NCBI GenBank assembly: GCA_001564275.1
Contig: LKND01000024.1
Coordinates: 1-36,079, forward strand
DNA: 36,079 nt
Direction of reading: 5' to 3'
From: Natrialbaceae archaeon Tc-Br11_E2g14
GTDB lineage: Archaea; Halobacteriota; Halobacteria; Halobacteriales; Natrialbaceae
Positions within the stretch are counted from its first letter, which is position 1. Each line of letters opens with the position of its first letter. The translations under genes were made by a program, and so were the position numbers. Positions 1 through 8,524 of this stretch are shown piece by piece. The notes beneath the pieces were generated by a model. It saw only the letters and a program-made list of their open reading frames with translations. It ran no database searches and had not been told where the DNA came from.

Positions 1-1
1 G

Positions 2-634
2 GACTTCGTCCACTACGTCGGCCACGTCGACGGCCGCGGCCTCGAGTGTGGAGACGGGTTCTTCGACGCTCGAGAAGGTGAGGAGTACGGTGTTGGCGCG
101 TTCATTTTGAACGGGTGTCAGTCGTATGCTCAAGGAGAGGCGCTGGTTTCAGGTGGCTGTATCGGTGGCGTGGTGACGGCTTCACCGGTGTTGAACGAGC
201 CAGCTATAGAGATTGGTGGGACCTTTGCAAGATTGCTGTCGGACGGATTCACATTGCGAGCAGCCACAAATATCGCAACAGATCAGCGTCTTATTGGAAA
301 TCAATATATGGTAATAGGAGACGGCGACTTCCAGGTTACAATTGAAGAAAACACCACTCCTAACGTCTGCGATATTAGAAACTCATCTGGAAACACGTTC
401 ACAATCACGATTCGAAATTACCCAACAAGTAACAAAGGAATGGGATGCTTAATAACGCCGAATATAAAAGGAGTCGAAAAACGGTATTTATCCTCAAGTG
501 AGATTGAACAAATAGAAGTTGATGGAAACGCGTTACTTCAGTTTCTTAACCAAAGCAGCTTTCCGGTTTTGTGGGATGATGAACTAATCTGGAGTGAAGA
601 ATTACTGAACGACCAAGCCAAAATTCTCGATTAA
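2..634 (+). CDS. CHAT/caspase-like (clan CD) protein, C-terminal part
   Basis: The reading frame is open from the window edge, so only the last 210 residues are present. Visible are a His motif HYVGH (visible residues 4-8) and, about 30 residues on, LNGCQSY with Cys39. This His/Cys pair is the expected dyad of CHAT/caspase-fold (clan CD) proteins and matches the layout of haloarchaeal CHAT-domain proteins. A Gly-rich segment (SGGCIGGVVTAS) follows the Cys. The final 120 residues are beta-rich and the coding DNA from about 280 onward is clearly AT-richer than the rest of the window, which suggests horizontal acquisition. The stop codon overlaps, in the word TTAA, the stop codon of the convergent small gene at 631-774. 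The substrate is unknown. The fold call is fairly sure; protease activity is inference. Confidence 0.7.
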   Translation, partial: DFVHYVGHVDGRGLECGDGFFDAREGEEYGVGAFILNGCQSYAQGEALVSGGCIGGVVTASPVLNEPAIEIGGTFARLLSDGFTLRAATNIATDQRLIGNQYMVIGDGDFQVTIEENTTPNVCDIRNSSGNTFTITIRNYPTSNKGMGCLITPNIKGVEKRYLSSSEIEQIEVDGNALLQFLNQSSFPVLWDDELIWSEELLNDQAKILD

Positions 635-774
635 GGTCCGACAGTCGTACTAGTATTCTCAGCAGCGACCGTCCCAGCCTGCGACAGCAACAGCATCGCC
701 GTAAACAGCATGCCGATCGCGCGTGGGTGGTTCTTCAGGTACTCAGCCATCGTTGAGGTGTCCGTGTTGGACAT
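631..774 (-). CDS. small haloarchaeal membrane protein (DUF7503-like), 47 aa
   Basis: A 47-residue protein starting at the ATG at 774. It has a short polar N-terminus (TMAEYLKNHPR) followed by one hydrophobic helix (about residues 19-38) and a short Gly-Pro tail. This pattern is that of the tiny haloarchaeal family I know as DUF7503; the family name is from memory. I chose this start over an upstream in-frame one because GGGAG lies about six bases before it and the conserved pattern begins here. A TATA-like tttaaaaaat lies upstream. The gene converges with the CHAT-like gene and shares the bases of the stop codon, so the two may form a functional unit. The role is unknown. Confidence 0.65.
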   Translation of the reverse strand: MSNTDTSTMAEYLKNHPRAIGMLFTAMLLLSQAGTVAAENTSTTVGP

Positions 775-1037
775 ACAACTCCCTGGGAGCGCGACTGTTA
801 TCATATTTTTTAAAGAGTTCTTACTATAATTTTTAGGAACTAACCTGATTGTGGCGTGAACATTTTCGTGAGAACGCACGACACGGTCCCGTTGGCGACC
901 TGGTACCGTCGCTTAACACAGGGCGTACGCACCGAACTCTCGAGCGCCCACGTCCACCCAGGATGTGCGTCGCCGAGGGCCACCGCTCGTCAGGACTCGA
1001 GTTCGACAAAACCGAACGGGTGCAGAAACGGGACGAC

Positions 1038-1664
1038 TCAGACGCGCTTGCCGTTCTCCACGTATGGTAAGGCTTCGGCCGTCTCCCGAACCGTCTCCGC
1101 GTTGGCCTTCATCAGCGCCGTCGTGTCCCAGACGCCCTCGAGCAGGGCCTTGCGCTGGGCGTCGTCCACCGAGACCTCCACCGTGGTGTCGCCGTAGGTC
1201 ACCGTCTCCGCGGCGACGTCGATCTCGAGGTCGCCGTCGGGGTTTACCTCCACCCACTCCTGGATCGCCGTGACAGTTTCGGCGTCGGCCTCGAGCGTCG
1301 GCATCCCGAGCGCGAGGCAGTTCCCCGCGAAGATCTCGGCGAAACTTTCGCCGATGAAGGCGTCAATGCCCCAGCGCATGAGCGCCTGTGGGGCGTGCTC
1401 CCGGGAAGAGCCACAGCCGAAGTTGGCGTTGACCACCATCACCGAGGCGTCCTGGTGGGCTGGCTCGTTCAGCGGATGGTCCTTCTGATTGTCCGCGTCG
1501 TCGAATCGCTGATCGAAGAACGCGAACTCACCCAGGCCGTCGAAGGTGACGACCTTCATGAACCGTGCGGGGATGATCTGGTCGGTGTCGATGTCGTTGC
1601 CGCGGATGGCGACCCCGGAACCGGTCACCGATTCGACGGTCGGAATCTCGAGTTCGTCACTCAT
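1038..1664 (-). CDS. leuD: 3-isopropylmalate dehydratase small subunit
   Basis: Small (swivelling-domain) subunit of isopropylmalate isomerase, which converts 2- to 3-isopropylmalate in leucine synthesis together with LeuC. The protein has 208 residues, the usual size. It shows the N-terminal motif [14 protein letters not shown] and the substrate-loop motif [13 protein letters not shown] typical of LeuD. The ATG overlaps the last bases of leuC by 8 nt, and a perfect Shine-Dalgarno GGAGGTG lies about eight bases before it inside the end of leuC, so it depends on internal initiation in a polycistronic mRNA. It is the last recognisable gene of the operon. leuB, which often follows in haloarchaea, is not here. 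Confidence 0.95.
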   Translation of the reverse strand: MSDELEIPTVESVTGSGVAIRGNDIDTDQIIPARFMKVVTFDGLGEFAFFDQRFDDADNQKDHPLNEPAHQDASVMVVNANFGCGSSREHAPQALMRWGIDAFIGESFAEIFAGNCLALGMPTLEADAETVTAIQEWVEVNPDGDLEIDVAAETVTYGDTTVEVSVDDAQRKALLEGVWDTTALMKANAETVRETAEALPYVENGKRV

Positions 1665-3078
1665 TGAGCGCCACCTCCTTTATTTTCCGCACGTCAGTCA
1701 CTTCCCCGTTGATCGCCGCCGCGGCCACCATCCGGGGGTTCATCAACACCGTGCGGCCGTCCTTGCTGCCCTGTCGGCCCACGAAGTTCCGATTCGAGGA
1801 GGAGGCACAGGCCTCGTCACCCTCGAGTTGATCCTCGTTCATGCCAAGACACATCGAACAGCCGGCACCCCGCCAATCGAAGCCGGCCTCGGTGAAAATC
1901 TCGTCCAGGCCCTCGGCCTCGGCTGCGGCTTTGACCTGCTGGCTGCCGGGGACGACCATCGCTCGCACGTCGGGGTCGACCTCGCGGCCCTTGACGATCC
2001 GTGCTGCGCGTCTGAGATCCGGCAATCGGGCGTTGGTGCAGGAGCCGAGGAAGGCGACGTCGACCTCGTAGCCTTCCATCGTGTCACCCGGTTCGACGCG
2101 CATGTGTTCTTGTGCCCGTCGGGCGGTGTCGACCTTCTCGGCCGGGAGCGCCTCCGGTTCGGGGATCGGTTCGGTGACGCCGACGCCCTGCCCGGGGGTC
2201 GTCCCCCAGGTGACGACCGGCTCCAGTGCGCCCCCGTCGATCGTGACGACGTCGTCGTACTCGGCGTCCGGATCCGAGCGGATGGACTCCCAGTACGCTT
2301 TCCGCTCCTCGAAGGCCCCGTCTTCGGGAACCTCTTCACGGCCCTCGAGCCACGCGTAGGTGGTCTCGTCGGGGTTGACGTAACCCGCGCGAGCGCCGCC
2401 CTCGATGGACATGTTGCAGATGGACATCCGCCCCTCCATGTCCATGTTCTCGATGGCCTCGCCGGCGTACTCGTAGACGTAGCCGACGCCACCTTCGGTT
2501 CCCAGCCGGCGGATGATCTCGAGGATGACGTCCTTCGCTTCGACGCCATCGCCGAGGTCGCCCGTGACCTCGATCTTGCGAACCTGCTGTTTCTCCATCG
2601 CGACGGTGCCCGTGGCGAGAACGTCCCGGATCTGGCTCGTGCCGATCCCGAACGCGAGGGCACCGAAGGCCCCGTGTGTGGAGGTATGAGAGTCCCCACA
2701 GACGATGGTCGTGCCCGGCTGGGTGAGCCCCTGCTCCGGCCCGATGACGTGGACGATACCCTGCTCGCCCGTCTCCGGGTGGGAGAACTCGATACCCGAC
2801 TCGCGGACGTTCTCCTCGAGTTCGGCCATCATTTCCTCGGCCGCGTCGTCCCGGTAGGGACGGTCCTTGCTCGAGGTCGGGACGATGTGATCGACCGTCG
2901 CGTGGGTCAGATCGGGGTAGGCGACCTCGAGGTCACGTTCCCTGAGCATCCCGAACGCCTGGGGACTCGTGACCTCGTGAATGAGGTGGAGACCCACGAA
3001 CAGCTGGTCCTGTCCGGTTGGCAGGCGCGTGACAGCGTGGCGATCCCAGACCTTGTCATAGAGGGTCCCCTCGCTCAT
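1657..3078 (-). CDS. leuC: 3-isopropylmalate dehydratase large subunit
   Basis: Large, [4Fe-4S]-carrying subunit of isopropylmalate isomerase (473 residues, normal length). The cluster ligands are visible as one Cys in FLGSCTN and two in GCSMCLG. Other family motifs are [21 protein letters not shown] and [12 protein letters not shown]. It acts in the cytoplasm with LeuD. Its ATG at 3078 overlaps the stop of the upstream 97-residue gene (ATGA), and its 3' end overlaps leuD by 8 nt, so translation is coupled along the operon. No defects are seen. Confidence 0.96.
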   Translation of the reverse strand: MSEGTLYDKVWDRHAVTRLPTGQDQLFVGLHLIHEVTSPQAFGMLRERDLEVAYPDLTHATVDHIVPTSSKDRPYRDDAAEEMMAELEENVRESGIEFSHPETGEQGIVHVIGPEQGLTQPGTTIVCGDSHTSTHGAFGALAFGIGTSQIRDVLATGTVAMEKQQVRKIEVTGDLGDGVEAKDVILEIIRRLGTEGGVGYVYEYAGEAIENMDMEGRMSICNMSIEGGARAGYVNPDETTYAWLEGREEVPEDGAFEERKAYWESIRSDPDAEYDDVVTIDGGALEPVVTWGTTPGQGVGVTEPIPEPEALPAEKVDTARRAQEHMRVEPGDTMEGYEVDVAFLGSCTNARLPDLRRAARIVKGREVDPDVRAMVVPGSQQVKAAAEAEGLDEIFTEAGFDWRGAGCSMCLGMNEDQLEGDEACASSSNRNFVGRQGSKDGRTVLMNPRMVAAAAINGEVTDVRKIKEVALNE

Positions 3079-3368
3079 TCGTCTACAGTCGACTCCTCGG
3101 ACCCACCGCGCTCGAACACCGCGTTCGCACTGTCGGCATCCTTTGGCGGGGTGTGGCTCACCGTTTTCATCGGGTCAGTGGACGATTCGTCGTCATCGTC
3201 GCGCGCTGTCTCCACCGCGTTCGCTTCCCCACCGTCGGCGACCACGATCGGCCCGCGGCTGAAGAGGTGGCCGGCACTCTCGCCCGTATACGGGTTTCGG
3301 TGGTCGACGTCTTTCATTCGCTGTCGGTTCGAGTCGGTCGGTGTTGGTCGCTGTCGGTTTCGGGTCAT
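3075..3368 (-). CDS. conserved-type hypothetical protein inside the ilv-leu operon, 97 aa
   Basis: I do not recognise an enzymatic family. The protein is 97 residues, very polar and probably largely disordered. The most protein-like core is residues 18-45 ([13 protein letters not shown] then [14 protein letters not shown]). A second possible start is that internal Met18. The gene begins 4 bases after the ilvC stop codon and ends in an ATGA overlap with leuC, so it is tightly embedded in the operon and must be co-translated with its neighbours. My recollection is that similar small proteins occur at this place in other haloarchaeal ilv-leu operons. A role in the isomeroreductase or isomerase step would be guesswork. 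Confidence 0.75.
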   Translation of the reverse strand: MTRNRQRPTPTDSNRQRMKDVDHRNPYTGESAGHLFSRGPIVVADGGEANAVETARDDDDESSTDPMKTVSHTPPKDADSANAVFERGGSEESTVDE

Positions 3369-3372
3369 TGGC

Positions 3373-4431
3373 TCAGTCGTCTGCCGGCACCTCGGCCGGG
3401 TCTTTGTCGCTCGATTCCTCTTCCCACTCGAACAGGTCGCGGAGTGGTGCGCCCACCTGTTCGATTTCGTGTTCCTCGTCCTGCCGTTTCAGCTGGGTGT
3501 AGGCAGGTCGTCCCGCCTGGTTCTCGGAGACCCACTCGCGGGCAAACTCGCCGTTCTGGACTTCCTCGAGGACCGCCTCCATGTTCTCGCGGACGCCCTC
3601 GTCGATGATGCGGTCGCCACGGGTCAGACCGCCGTACTCCGCGGTGTCGCTCACGGAGTACCACATGCCGCCGATGCCGTCCTCGTACATCAAGTCGACG
3701 ATGAGTTTGAGTTCGTTCAGACACTCGAAGTAGGCCATCTCCGGGGAGTACCCCGCGTCGACGAGCGTCTCGTAGCCGTGTTTGACCAGGGCGGTGACAC
3801 CGCCACAGAGGACGGCCTGCTCGCCGAAGAGGTCGGTCTCGACTTCCTCTCTGAACGTCGTCTCGATGACGCCAGCGCGGGTGCCGCCGATTGCCTGAGC
3901 GTAGGCGAGTGCTTCCGCCTTCGCATCGCCGGTGTAGTCCTGGTAGACCGCAATGAGGGCCGGCGTGCCGCCGCCGTTTTCGAAATCACGGCGGACGATG
4001 TGTCCCGGTCCTTTCGGGGCCGCCATCGTCACGTCCACGTACTCCGGCGGCTGGATCTGGTTGTAGTGGATGTTGAATCCGTGGGCGAACATGACGGTGT
4101 TACCAGCCTCGAGGCCATCCTCGACCGCTTCGAAGACGGCGGGTTGGATGGTATCGGGCACGAGGAACATGACGACGTCCGCCTCGGCGGTGGCATCGTC
4201 TGGCGTTGTCACGCGGAGGCCGTCCGCCTCGGCCTGTGGCCACGAGGTGGAGTCCTCGCGAAGGCCGACGACCACGTCGACCCCGCTGTCGTGGAGGTTC
4301 AACGCGTGGGCGTGGCCCTGGCTGCCGTAGCCGAGGACGGCCACGGTCTCGTCTTCGATATAGCTAGCGTCGGCGTCGTCGCCGTAGTACACGTTCGTCG
4401 TAAATTCGTCTGGGGAGTTGGTGTCAGTCAT
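3373..4431 (-). CDS. ilvC: ketol-acid reductoisomerase
   Basis: NADPH-dependent enzyme that isomerises and reduces 2-acetolactate or acetohydroxybutyrate in valine and isoleucine synthesis. It is a class I (short) enzyme of 352 residues. The Rossmann motif [13 protein letters not shown] is at 34-46. The metal-binding acidic residues are in the helical domain around ETDLFGEQ and near [15 protein letters not shown] placed the start at 4431 ([10 protein letters not shown]) because the 55 residues upstream in frame are Arg/Pro-rich, are the antisense of ilvN, and do not look halophilic. The start overlaps the end of ilvN by 8 nt. Confidence 0.96.
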   Translation of the reverse strand: MTDTNSPDEFTTNVYYGDDADASYIEDETVAVLGYGSQGHAHALNLHDSGVDVVVGLREDSTSWPQAEADGLRVTTPDDATAEADVVMFLVPDTIQPAVFEAVEDGLEAGNTVMFAHGFNIHYNQIQPPEYVDVTMAAPKGPGHIVRRDFENGGGTPALIAVYQDYTGDAKAEALAYAQAIGGTRAGVIETTFREEVETDLFGEQAVLCGGVTALVKHGYETLVDAGYSPEMAYFECLNELKLIVDLMYEDGIGGMWYSVSDTAEYGGLTRGDRIIDEGVRENMEAVLEEVQNGEFAREWVSENQAGRPAYTQLKRQDEEHEIEQVGAPLRDLFEWEEESSDKDPAEVPADD

Positions 4432-5074
4432 CGTCTGCTGGAACGGTGTTTCGAGCGGGTTGGTCGGCAGGCTGTGCGTCTGCGGTGGCGGTGTCGTCGG
4501 TGCCCCTCGCGAGGGCCGTGGTGCCGGTTCGGGAGATTTCGCGGATCCCGAACTGGCTGAAGGCCTCGATGGCCGCGTCGATCTTCTGGCGCGCACCGGT
4601 GATCTCGACGGTCGCCGTCTCGGGACTTGCGTCGACCGTCTTCCCGCCGTACATGTCTGCCACGGCAGCGACCTGATCGGGCCGAGTCGAGTTGACTTTC
4701 ACCAGCGCCAGTTCCCGCCGCATGGCGTTTGGTTCGAGTTCTCGAACGGCGATCACTGGAATCAGCTTCCGGAGTTGCTTTTTGATCTGCTCGATCCCCG
4801 GGTCTGGCTCCTCGACCACGAGGGTGATCCGCGCTCGGTCGTCGCTCTCCGTGGGCCCGACGGTCAGGCTCTCGATATTGAACTGCCGCCTCGAGAACAG
4901 CCCCGAAACGTCCGAGAGGACGCCAGGCTCGTGTTCGACCAGCGCGGAAATCACGGTCCGTCGGGGGGTCTGTGCGGCCTCAACGGCCGGATCGACACGG
5001 ATGCCCAGTTCGTTGCGTCGCCCCTCGGGCGTCGGACGCTCCGACGGCGGTGGGCCTTCGAGTCCGCCGGTCAT
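4424..5074 (-). CDS. ilvN: acetolactate synthase small (regulatory) subunit
   Basis: Regulatory subunit of acetohydroxyacid synthase, binding valine through an ACT domain. The protein is 216 residues. The ACT domain lies at about 38-115 ([20 protein letters not shown] then [12 protein letters not shown]). A C-terminal ALS_ss_C domain follows (about 120-195), then a low-complexity acidic tail. The start at 5074 gives an ATGA overlap with the ilvB stop; the longer open frame upstream is Arg-rich antisense of ilvB. It works as a complex with IlvB in the cytoplasm. Confidence 0.95.
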   Translation of the reverse strand: MTGGLEGPPPSERPTPEGRRNELGIRVDPAVEAAQTPRRTVISALVEHEPGVLSDVSGLFSRRQFNIESLTVGPTESDDRARITLVVEEPDPGIEQIKKQLRKLIPVIAVRELEPNAMRRELALVKVNSTRPDQVAAVADMYGGKTVDASPETATVEITGARQKIDAAIEAFSQFGIREISRTGTTALARGTDDTATADAQPADQPARNTVPADDD

Positions 5075-6885
5075 AGCTGGTCCTCCGTCAGGGCGAACTG
5101 GCCGTTGTCGCCGCCACTTGGCACCATCGGATAGACGTTCGCCTGGGGATCGATGTGGGCGTCGATCACCGAGGGACCGTCGTAGTCGAGTGCCGCCTCG
5201 ACGGTGTCGGCAACCTCGTCGTAGTCGTCGATGCGGAATCCCTTCGCCCCGAAGGCTTCCGCCAGGGTATCGAACTCGGGACACCAGTTGTACTCCGAGG
5301 CGGAGTGACGCCCGTCGAAGAAGGCGTCTTGCCACTGACGAACCATCCCGATGTACTCGTTGTTCAGAACGACGACCGTGATGTCGAGGTTCTCCCGAAC
5401 GGCCACGGCCAGCTCCTGGATCGTCATCAGGAACGAGCCGTCACCCTCGAAGGCCACGATCTCCTGGTCACCGTCGGCCGCCAAGCGGGCACCGATGGCC
5501 GCCGGCAGGCCATAACCCATCGTCCCCAGGCCATGACTCGAGATCCACGTGCGTGGTTCGGTGTAGGTCCAGTACTGGCAGGCCCACATCTGATGTTGGC
5601 CGACGCCGGTGGTCACGATGGCCCGGTCGCTCGTGGCTTCGTCGAGCGCCTCGACAACGAACTCCGGTTTCAAGGGCTCGTCGTCGGGCGTCTTGTACGC
5701 CATCGAGTACGCCGACTTCCACTGCTGGCACTGGGCCCGCCACTTGGTCGCCTTCGGCGAGGTGTGAACGGCATCCGTCAACTGCTCGAGCACCGTTGCC
5801 GCGTCACCGACGAGCGGATACTCGGCGTGGACGTTCTTGCTGATCTCGGCTGGATCAATATCCACGTGAATAACCTCGGCGTCGGGCGCGAAGGTCTCGA
5901 CGCCACCAGTCAGGCGATCGTCGAATCGGGTGCCAACGGCGATCAGCGTGTCACAGTGGGTGATCGCCATGTTGGCGTAACCGGTACCGTGCATGCCAGC
6001 CATCTCCATCGCGAGTTCGTGATCCTCAGGGAACGCGCCGAGACCGGGCATCGTCGTCACGACCGGAATCTCGTGTTCGATGGCGAAGGCTCGAGCCTCC
6101 GCGGTGGCATCACCCTTGATCACGCCGCCGCCGAGCAACATCGTTGGGCGACTCGAGGTCTCGATTCGACGGGCGGCCTGCTGGACGATTTCGTCGTCCG
6201 CGTACTCCTGGATGTCGTACGTATCGGGTGTGGTTGGTTCCGCGGGTTCGCGCGCACTCGAGGTGTTACCCAGCGTCACGTCTTTGGGCAGATCGACGAG
6301 CGTCGGACCGGGTCGCCCGGTGTTCGCGAGAGCAAACGCCTCACTGACGTCGTCGCCAACCGTATTCGGATCGCTGGCAAACGTATTGGCCTTCGTGATC
6401 GGTTTCGTGACGCCCGTCGTATCGGTCTCCTGAAAGGCGTCGTTGCCGACCATTTCCGTCGGCACCTGGCCGGTCAGCGCGATCATCGGATCGGAGTCCA
6501 TATCGGCGTCGGCGATGCCGGTCACGAGGTTGGTCGCGCCTGGGCCGGACGTGGCTAGACAGACACCGGGTTCGCCCGCGACGATGCCGTAGGCGTCGGC
6601 AGCGTGGGAGGCCCCCTGCTCGTGGGCCATCGTCACGTGCTGGATGTCGGCGTCGTAGAGGGCGTCGTAGACGGGCATGATCGCCCCACCTTGCACCCCG
6701 AAGGCGTACTCGGCGCCCGCGTTCTCGAGGGCGCGGACCACGCCCTGGGCCCCCGTGGTAATCGGTTTGTGCTCCGGGGTCTCGCGAATCTCGTGGCTCT
6801 CGTCCTCCTCGAGCGTGGTGTCGGCGGACTGTTCTGTGGTCGATTCGGTCTTCGTCGGTGGAACGGGTGATGCGCGTTCGCTCAT
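5071..6885 (-). CDS. ilvB: acetolactate synthase large (catalytic) subunit
   Basis: ThDP-dependent catalytic subunit of acetohydroxyacid synthase (604 residues), the first common step of valine, leucine and isoleucine synthesis. Visible features are the N-terminal ThDP pyrimidine domain (GVQGGAIMPVYDAL, HEQGASHAADAYG), the central FAD-fold domain, and the C-terminal ThDP/Mg motif GDGSFLMTIQELAVAV ending near NNEYIGM. About 30 acidic residues precede the conserved part, as is common in haloarchaea. A run of six G plus A (6891-6897) lies five bases before the ATG and can serve as ribosome-binding site. The gene has its own promoter and a 5' leader of about 250 bases holding a candidate leader peptide (7058-7135). 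Confidence 0.96.
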   Translation of the reverse strand: MSERASPVPPTKTESTTEQSADTTLEEDESHEIRETPEHKPITTGAQGVVRALENAGAEYAFGVQGGAIMPVYDALYDADIQHVTMAHEQGASHAADAYGIVAGEPGVCLATSGPGATNLVTGIADADMDSDPMIALTGQVPTEMVGNDAFQETDTTGVTKPITKANTFASDPNTVGDDVSEAFALANTGRPGPTLVDLPKDVTLGNTSSAREPAEPTTPDTYDIQEYADDEIVQQAARRIETSSRPTMLLGGGVIKGDATAEARAFAIEHEIPVVTTMPGLGAFPEDHELAMEMAGMHGTGYANMAITHCDTLIAVGTRFDDRLTGGVETFAPDAEVIHVDIDPAEISKNVHAEYPLVGDAATVLEQLTDAVHTSPKATKWRAQCQQWKSAYSMAYKTPDDEPLKPEFVVEALDEATSDRAIVTTGVGQHQMWACQYWTYTEPRTWISSHGLGTMGYGLPAAIGARLAADGDQEIVAFEGDGSFLMTIQELAVAVRENLDITVVVLNNEYIGMVRQWQDAFFDGRHSASEYNWCPEFDTLAEAFGAKGFRIDDYDEVADTVEAALDYDGPSVIDAHIDPQANVYPMVPSGGDNGQFALTEDQL

Positions 6886-6983
6886 CGTCGTCCCCCCGCA
6901 CGCCCCCGACTCGCGGGTCGCGTGCAGTGTCGTAACCGATTGGCGTTCGTGTTCCTGGCTGTCATTGGTGTGGGTCGTGGAGC

Positions 6984-7003
6984 TGACGCCACCGGTGGCG
7001 TCA
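6984..7003. promoter_or_regulatory. 20-bp perfect palindrome in the ilvB leader
   Basis: The word TGACGCCACCGGTGGCGTCA is a perfect 20-bp palindrome. In RNA it would form an 8-bp stem with a CCGG loop, about 55 bases after the leader-ORF stop and about 100 bases before the ilvB ATG. It may be part of a leader RNA structure or a DNA operator. No U-run follows, so it is not a standard terminator. Confidence 0.5.
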
Positions 7004-7052
7004 TCTGTCGGTCGAAGATCGGTGCAAACTCGGGACGAGGGGTGGAGTAATG

Positions 7053-7070
7053 AGGGGCTAGGCGGCCCCT
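7053..7070 (-). promoter_or_regulatory. hairpin overlapping the stop codon of the ilvB leader ORF
   Basis: Arms AGGGGC (7070-7065) and GCCCCT (7058-7053) pair around a six-base loop that contains most of the leader-ORF stop codon. The left arm starts in the final base of the Val codon and directly follows the Leu-Ile-Ile codons. A ribosome paused there or at the stop would block it. The right arm GCCCC could instead pair with GGGGGC at 6902-6907 next to the ilvB ribosome-binding site. This alternative pairing is inference. Confidence 0.45.
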
Positions 7071-7135
7071 ACAATAATGAGCGAAACGGACACACCGCTG
7101 TCGACGGAGCGCGTCGAACTGGCGCTGGTCCTCAT
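7058..7135 (-). CDS. candidate ilvB leader peptide (25 codons, ends in Leu-Ile-Ile-Val)
   Basis: A 25-codon ORF running ATG to TAG. It begins MRTSAS and ends SVSLIIVGAA. Its ATG lies 30 bases downstream of the centre of a good TATA box (7161-7170), exactly the spacing of haloarchaeal leaderless genes, so it should be the first codon of the transcript and be translated. The last residues are all three branched-chain amino acids in a row (Leu CTC, Ile ATT, Ile ATT, Val GTA). ATT and GTA are uncommon in this GC-rich genome, where ATC and GTC/GTG dominate. A GC-rich hairpin covers the stop codon. ilvB starts 172 bases further on. The arrangement is that of bacterial ilv leader-peptide attenuators; its function here is inferred. 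Confidence 0.55.
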   Translation of the reverse strand: MRTSASSTRSVDSGVSVSLIIVGAA

Positions 7136-7160
7136 TACCTATCTCGTAGTGGCCTCGGGG

Positions 7161-7170
7161 GATATAACCC
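7161..7170 (-). promoter_or_regulatory. TATA box of the ilvB-leuD operon
   Basis: On the minus strand the word GGTTATATCC, preceded by purine-rich CGAAG (BRE-like), lies about 30 bases before the leader ORF ATG and about 90 bases after the leuA stop codon. It implies a start of transcription near 7139 and a separate promoter for ilvB onward. Confidence 0.6.
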
Positions 7171-7255
7171 TTCGGCGAGGGGCAAGGCTTGCGCGAACCC
7201 ACTCGCGAGTGAGCCAGCAGGTGCTGGCGGCCGGTCGCGAACACCGCCTCCATGC

Positions 7256-8489
7256 CTACGCTCGCACCTCCTCTCGCTCCGGCAGGCGGGCAACGCCCTC
7301 GTCCTCGGCGAAACGCTCGAGGTCGGTGACGGTGACGCGTCGCTTTTCCGCCCCGTAGTCTTTGACGCGCCTCGTGATCGCGCGTACTTCGCTCTCGGTC
7401 GGATCGTAGCCGGTGTCGACCAGGCGCTCCCGTACCGAGTGGGTGCCGGTGTGTTTCCCCAGAACCAGTCGGCGTCGCGCGCCGACCATCTCGGGCGTCA
7501 TCACGCCGGGCTCGAACGTGTCGGCGTTCTCGATGACGCCGGCGGCGTGGATCCCGCTCTCGTGGGAGAAGGCGTTCGCCCCGACGACGGGTTTGTTCGG
7601 CGGCGTGGTGACACCGCTTCGGTCCGCAACCGCTTGCGAGAGTTCGGTGATCCTCGTGGTGTCGATGTCCGTATCGGCCTGGTAGACCGACTCGACGGCC
7701 ATCACATACTCCTCGTAGGCGGCGTTGCCGGCCCGCTCACCGATGGAGTTGACCGAAACCTGTGCCTGCTCGGCACCGGCCTCGATACCCGCGAGTGCGT
7801 TCGCCGTCGCCAGCCCGAAGTCGTCGTGCGTGTGGACGTCGATCCGTGCGTCGGTGTGGTCCACGACGGTTTCGATCAGGTCGTAGAACCGGCGTGGCGT
7901 GGCCACCCCACACGTGTCGGGGATGTTGATCCAGTCAGTACCAGCCTCGGTGACCGCCTCGATGACCTCGAGCAGGTAGCCCTCGTCGGTCCGCGTAGCG
8001 TCCATCGGGGAGTACATGCAGGTCGCTCCCGCCTCCTTGACGCGTTCGACGGCCTCGATCGACCGTTCCACGACGGCCTCACGACTCGAGTGCATCGAAT
8101 CCTCGATCTGGACGTCACTCGTCGAGACGAAGACGTGGACCATCTCGACGCCGGAGTCGAGCGCAGACTCGATGTCACCGTCGACGACGCGGGCCAACCC
8201 ACACGTCGTCGTGGCCGTATTCGATGCGATCTGGGAGACTGCCTCGAACTCCGCCTCGGAGTTGACGGGAAACCCGGCCTCGATGACGTGAGTACCCATC
8301 TCGTCCAGAATCCGCGCGATGTCACGCTTGTCCTCGGTGGAAAACGAAGTGCCTGGGGACTGTTCACCATCGCGCAGGGTCGTGTCGAAAACGCGTGCTG
8401 TTGCGATTTCGTCAGTAGAGTCTAACGTTCCCTGGAAGAACTCGACCGCCCTGAGGGGTCTCAGAGCCGGTGTCGGTTGGAGTCGACAT
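7256..8489 (-). CDS. leuA: 2-isopropylmalate/citramalate synthase (LeuA family), apparent frameshift near codon 11
   Basis: Condenses acetyl-CoA with a 2-oxoacid, the entry step of leucine (or citramalate-route isoleucine) synthesis. The conserved body is open from about 8491 to 7256 and includes VEFFQGTLDSTDEI, the catalytic motif FDTTLRDGEQSPG and the metal site HTHDDFG. In that frame there is no ATG, GTG or TTG before the catalytic motif; the first ATG (8299) would delete it. The only well-placed start is the ATG at 8489, 31 bases after a TATA box, but it is out of frame by one base. Dropping one C from the CCCC run at 8455-8458 joins SETLRAVEFFQG and gives about 410 residues. That is the short form, lacking the C-terminal LeuA regulatory domain. 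Mutation, sequencing error or programmed +1 shift cannot be told apart here. Confidence 0.85.
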
Positions 8490-8515
8490 TGTATCTAACC
8501 CCCAGAGCCGGAATC

Positions 8516-8524
8516 ATATATAAA
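8516..8524 (-). promoter_or_regulatory. TATA box of leuA
   Basis: Minus-strand tttatatat, centred 31 bases before the ATG at 8489. It predicts a nearly leaderless transcript and makes that ATG the natural start codon of leuA. Confidence 0.65.

Noticed and set aside
1546-4560. A 1004-codon plus-strand open frame across leuC and ilvC
   Set aside because: It is antisense to well-identified genes, and its long length is a by-product of high GC at third codon positions.
6882-7253. A 123-codon minus-strand frame between leuA and ilvB
   Set aside because: The product is Arg-rich without motifs. The same region is better explained by a promoter, leader ORF and hairpins.
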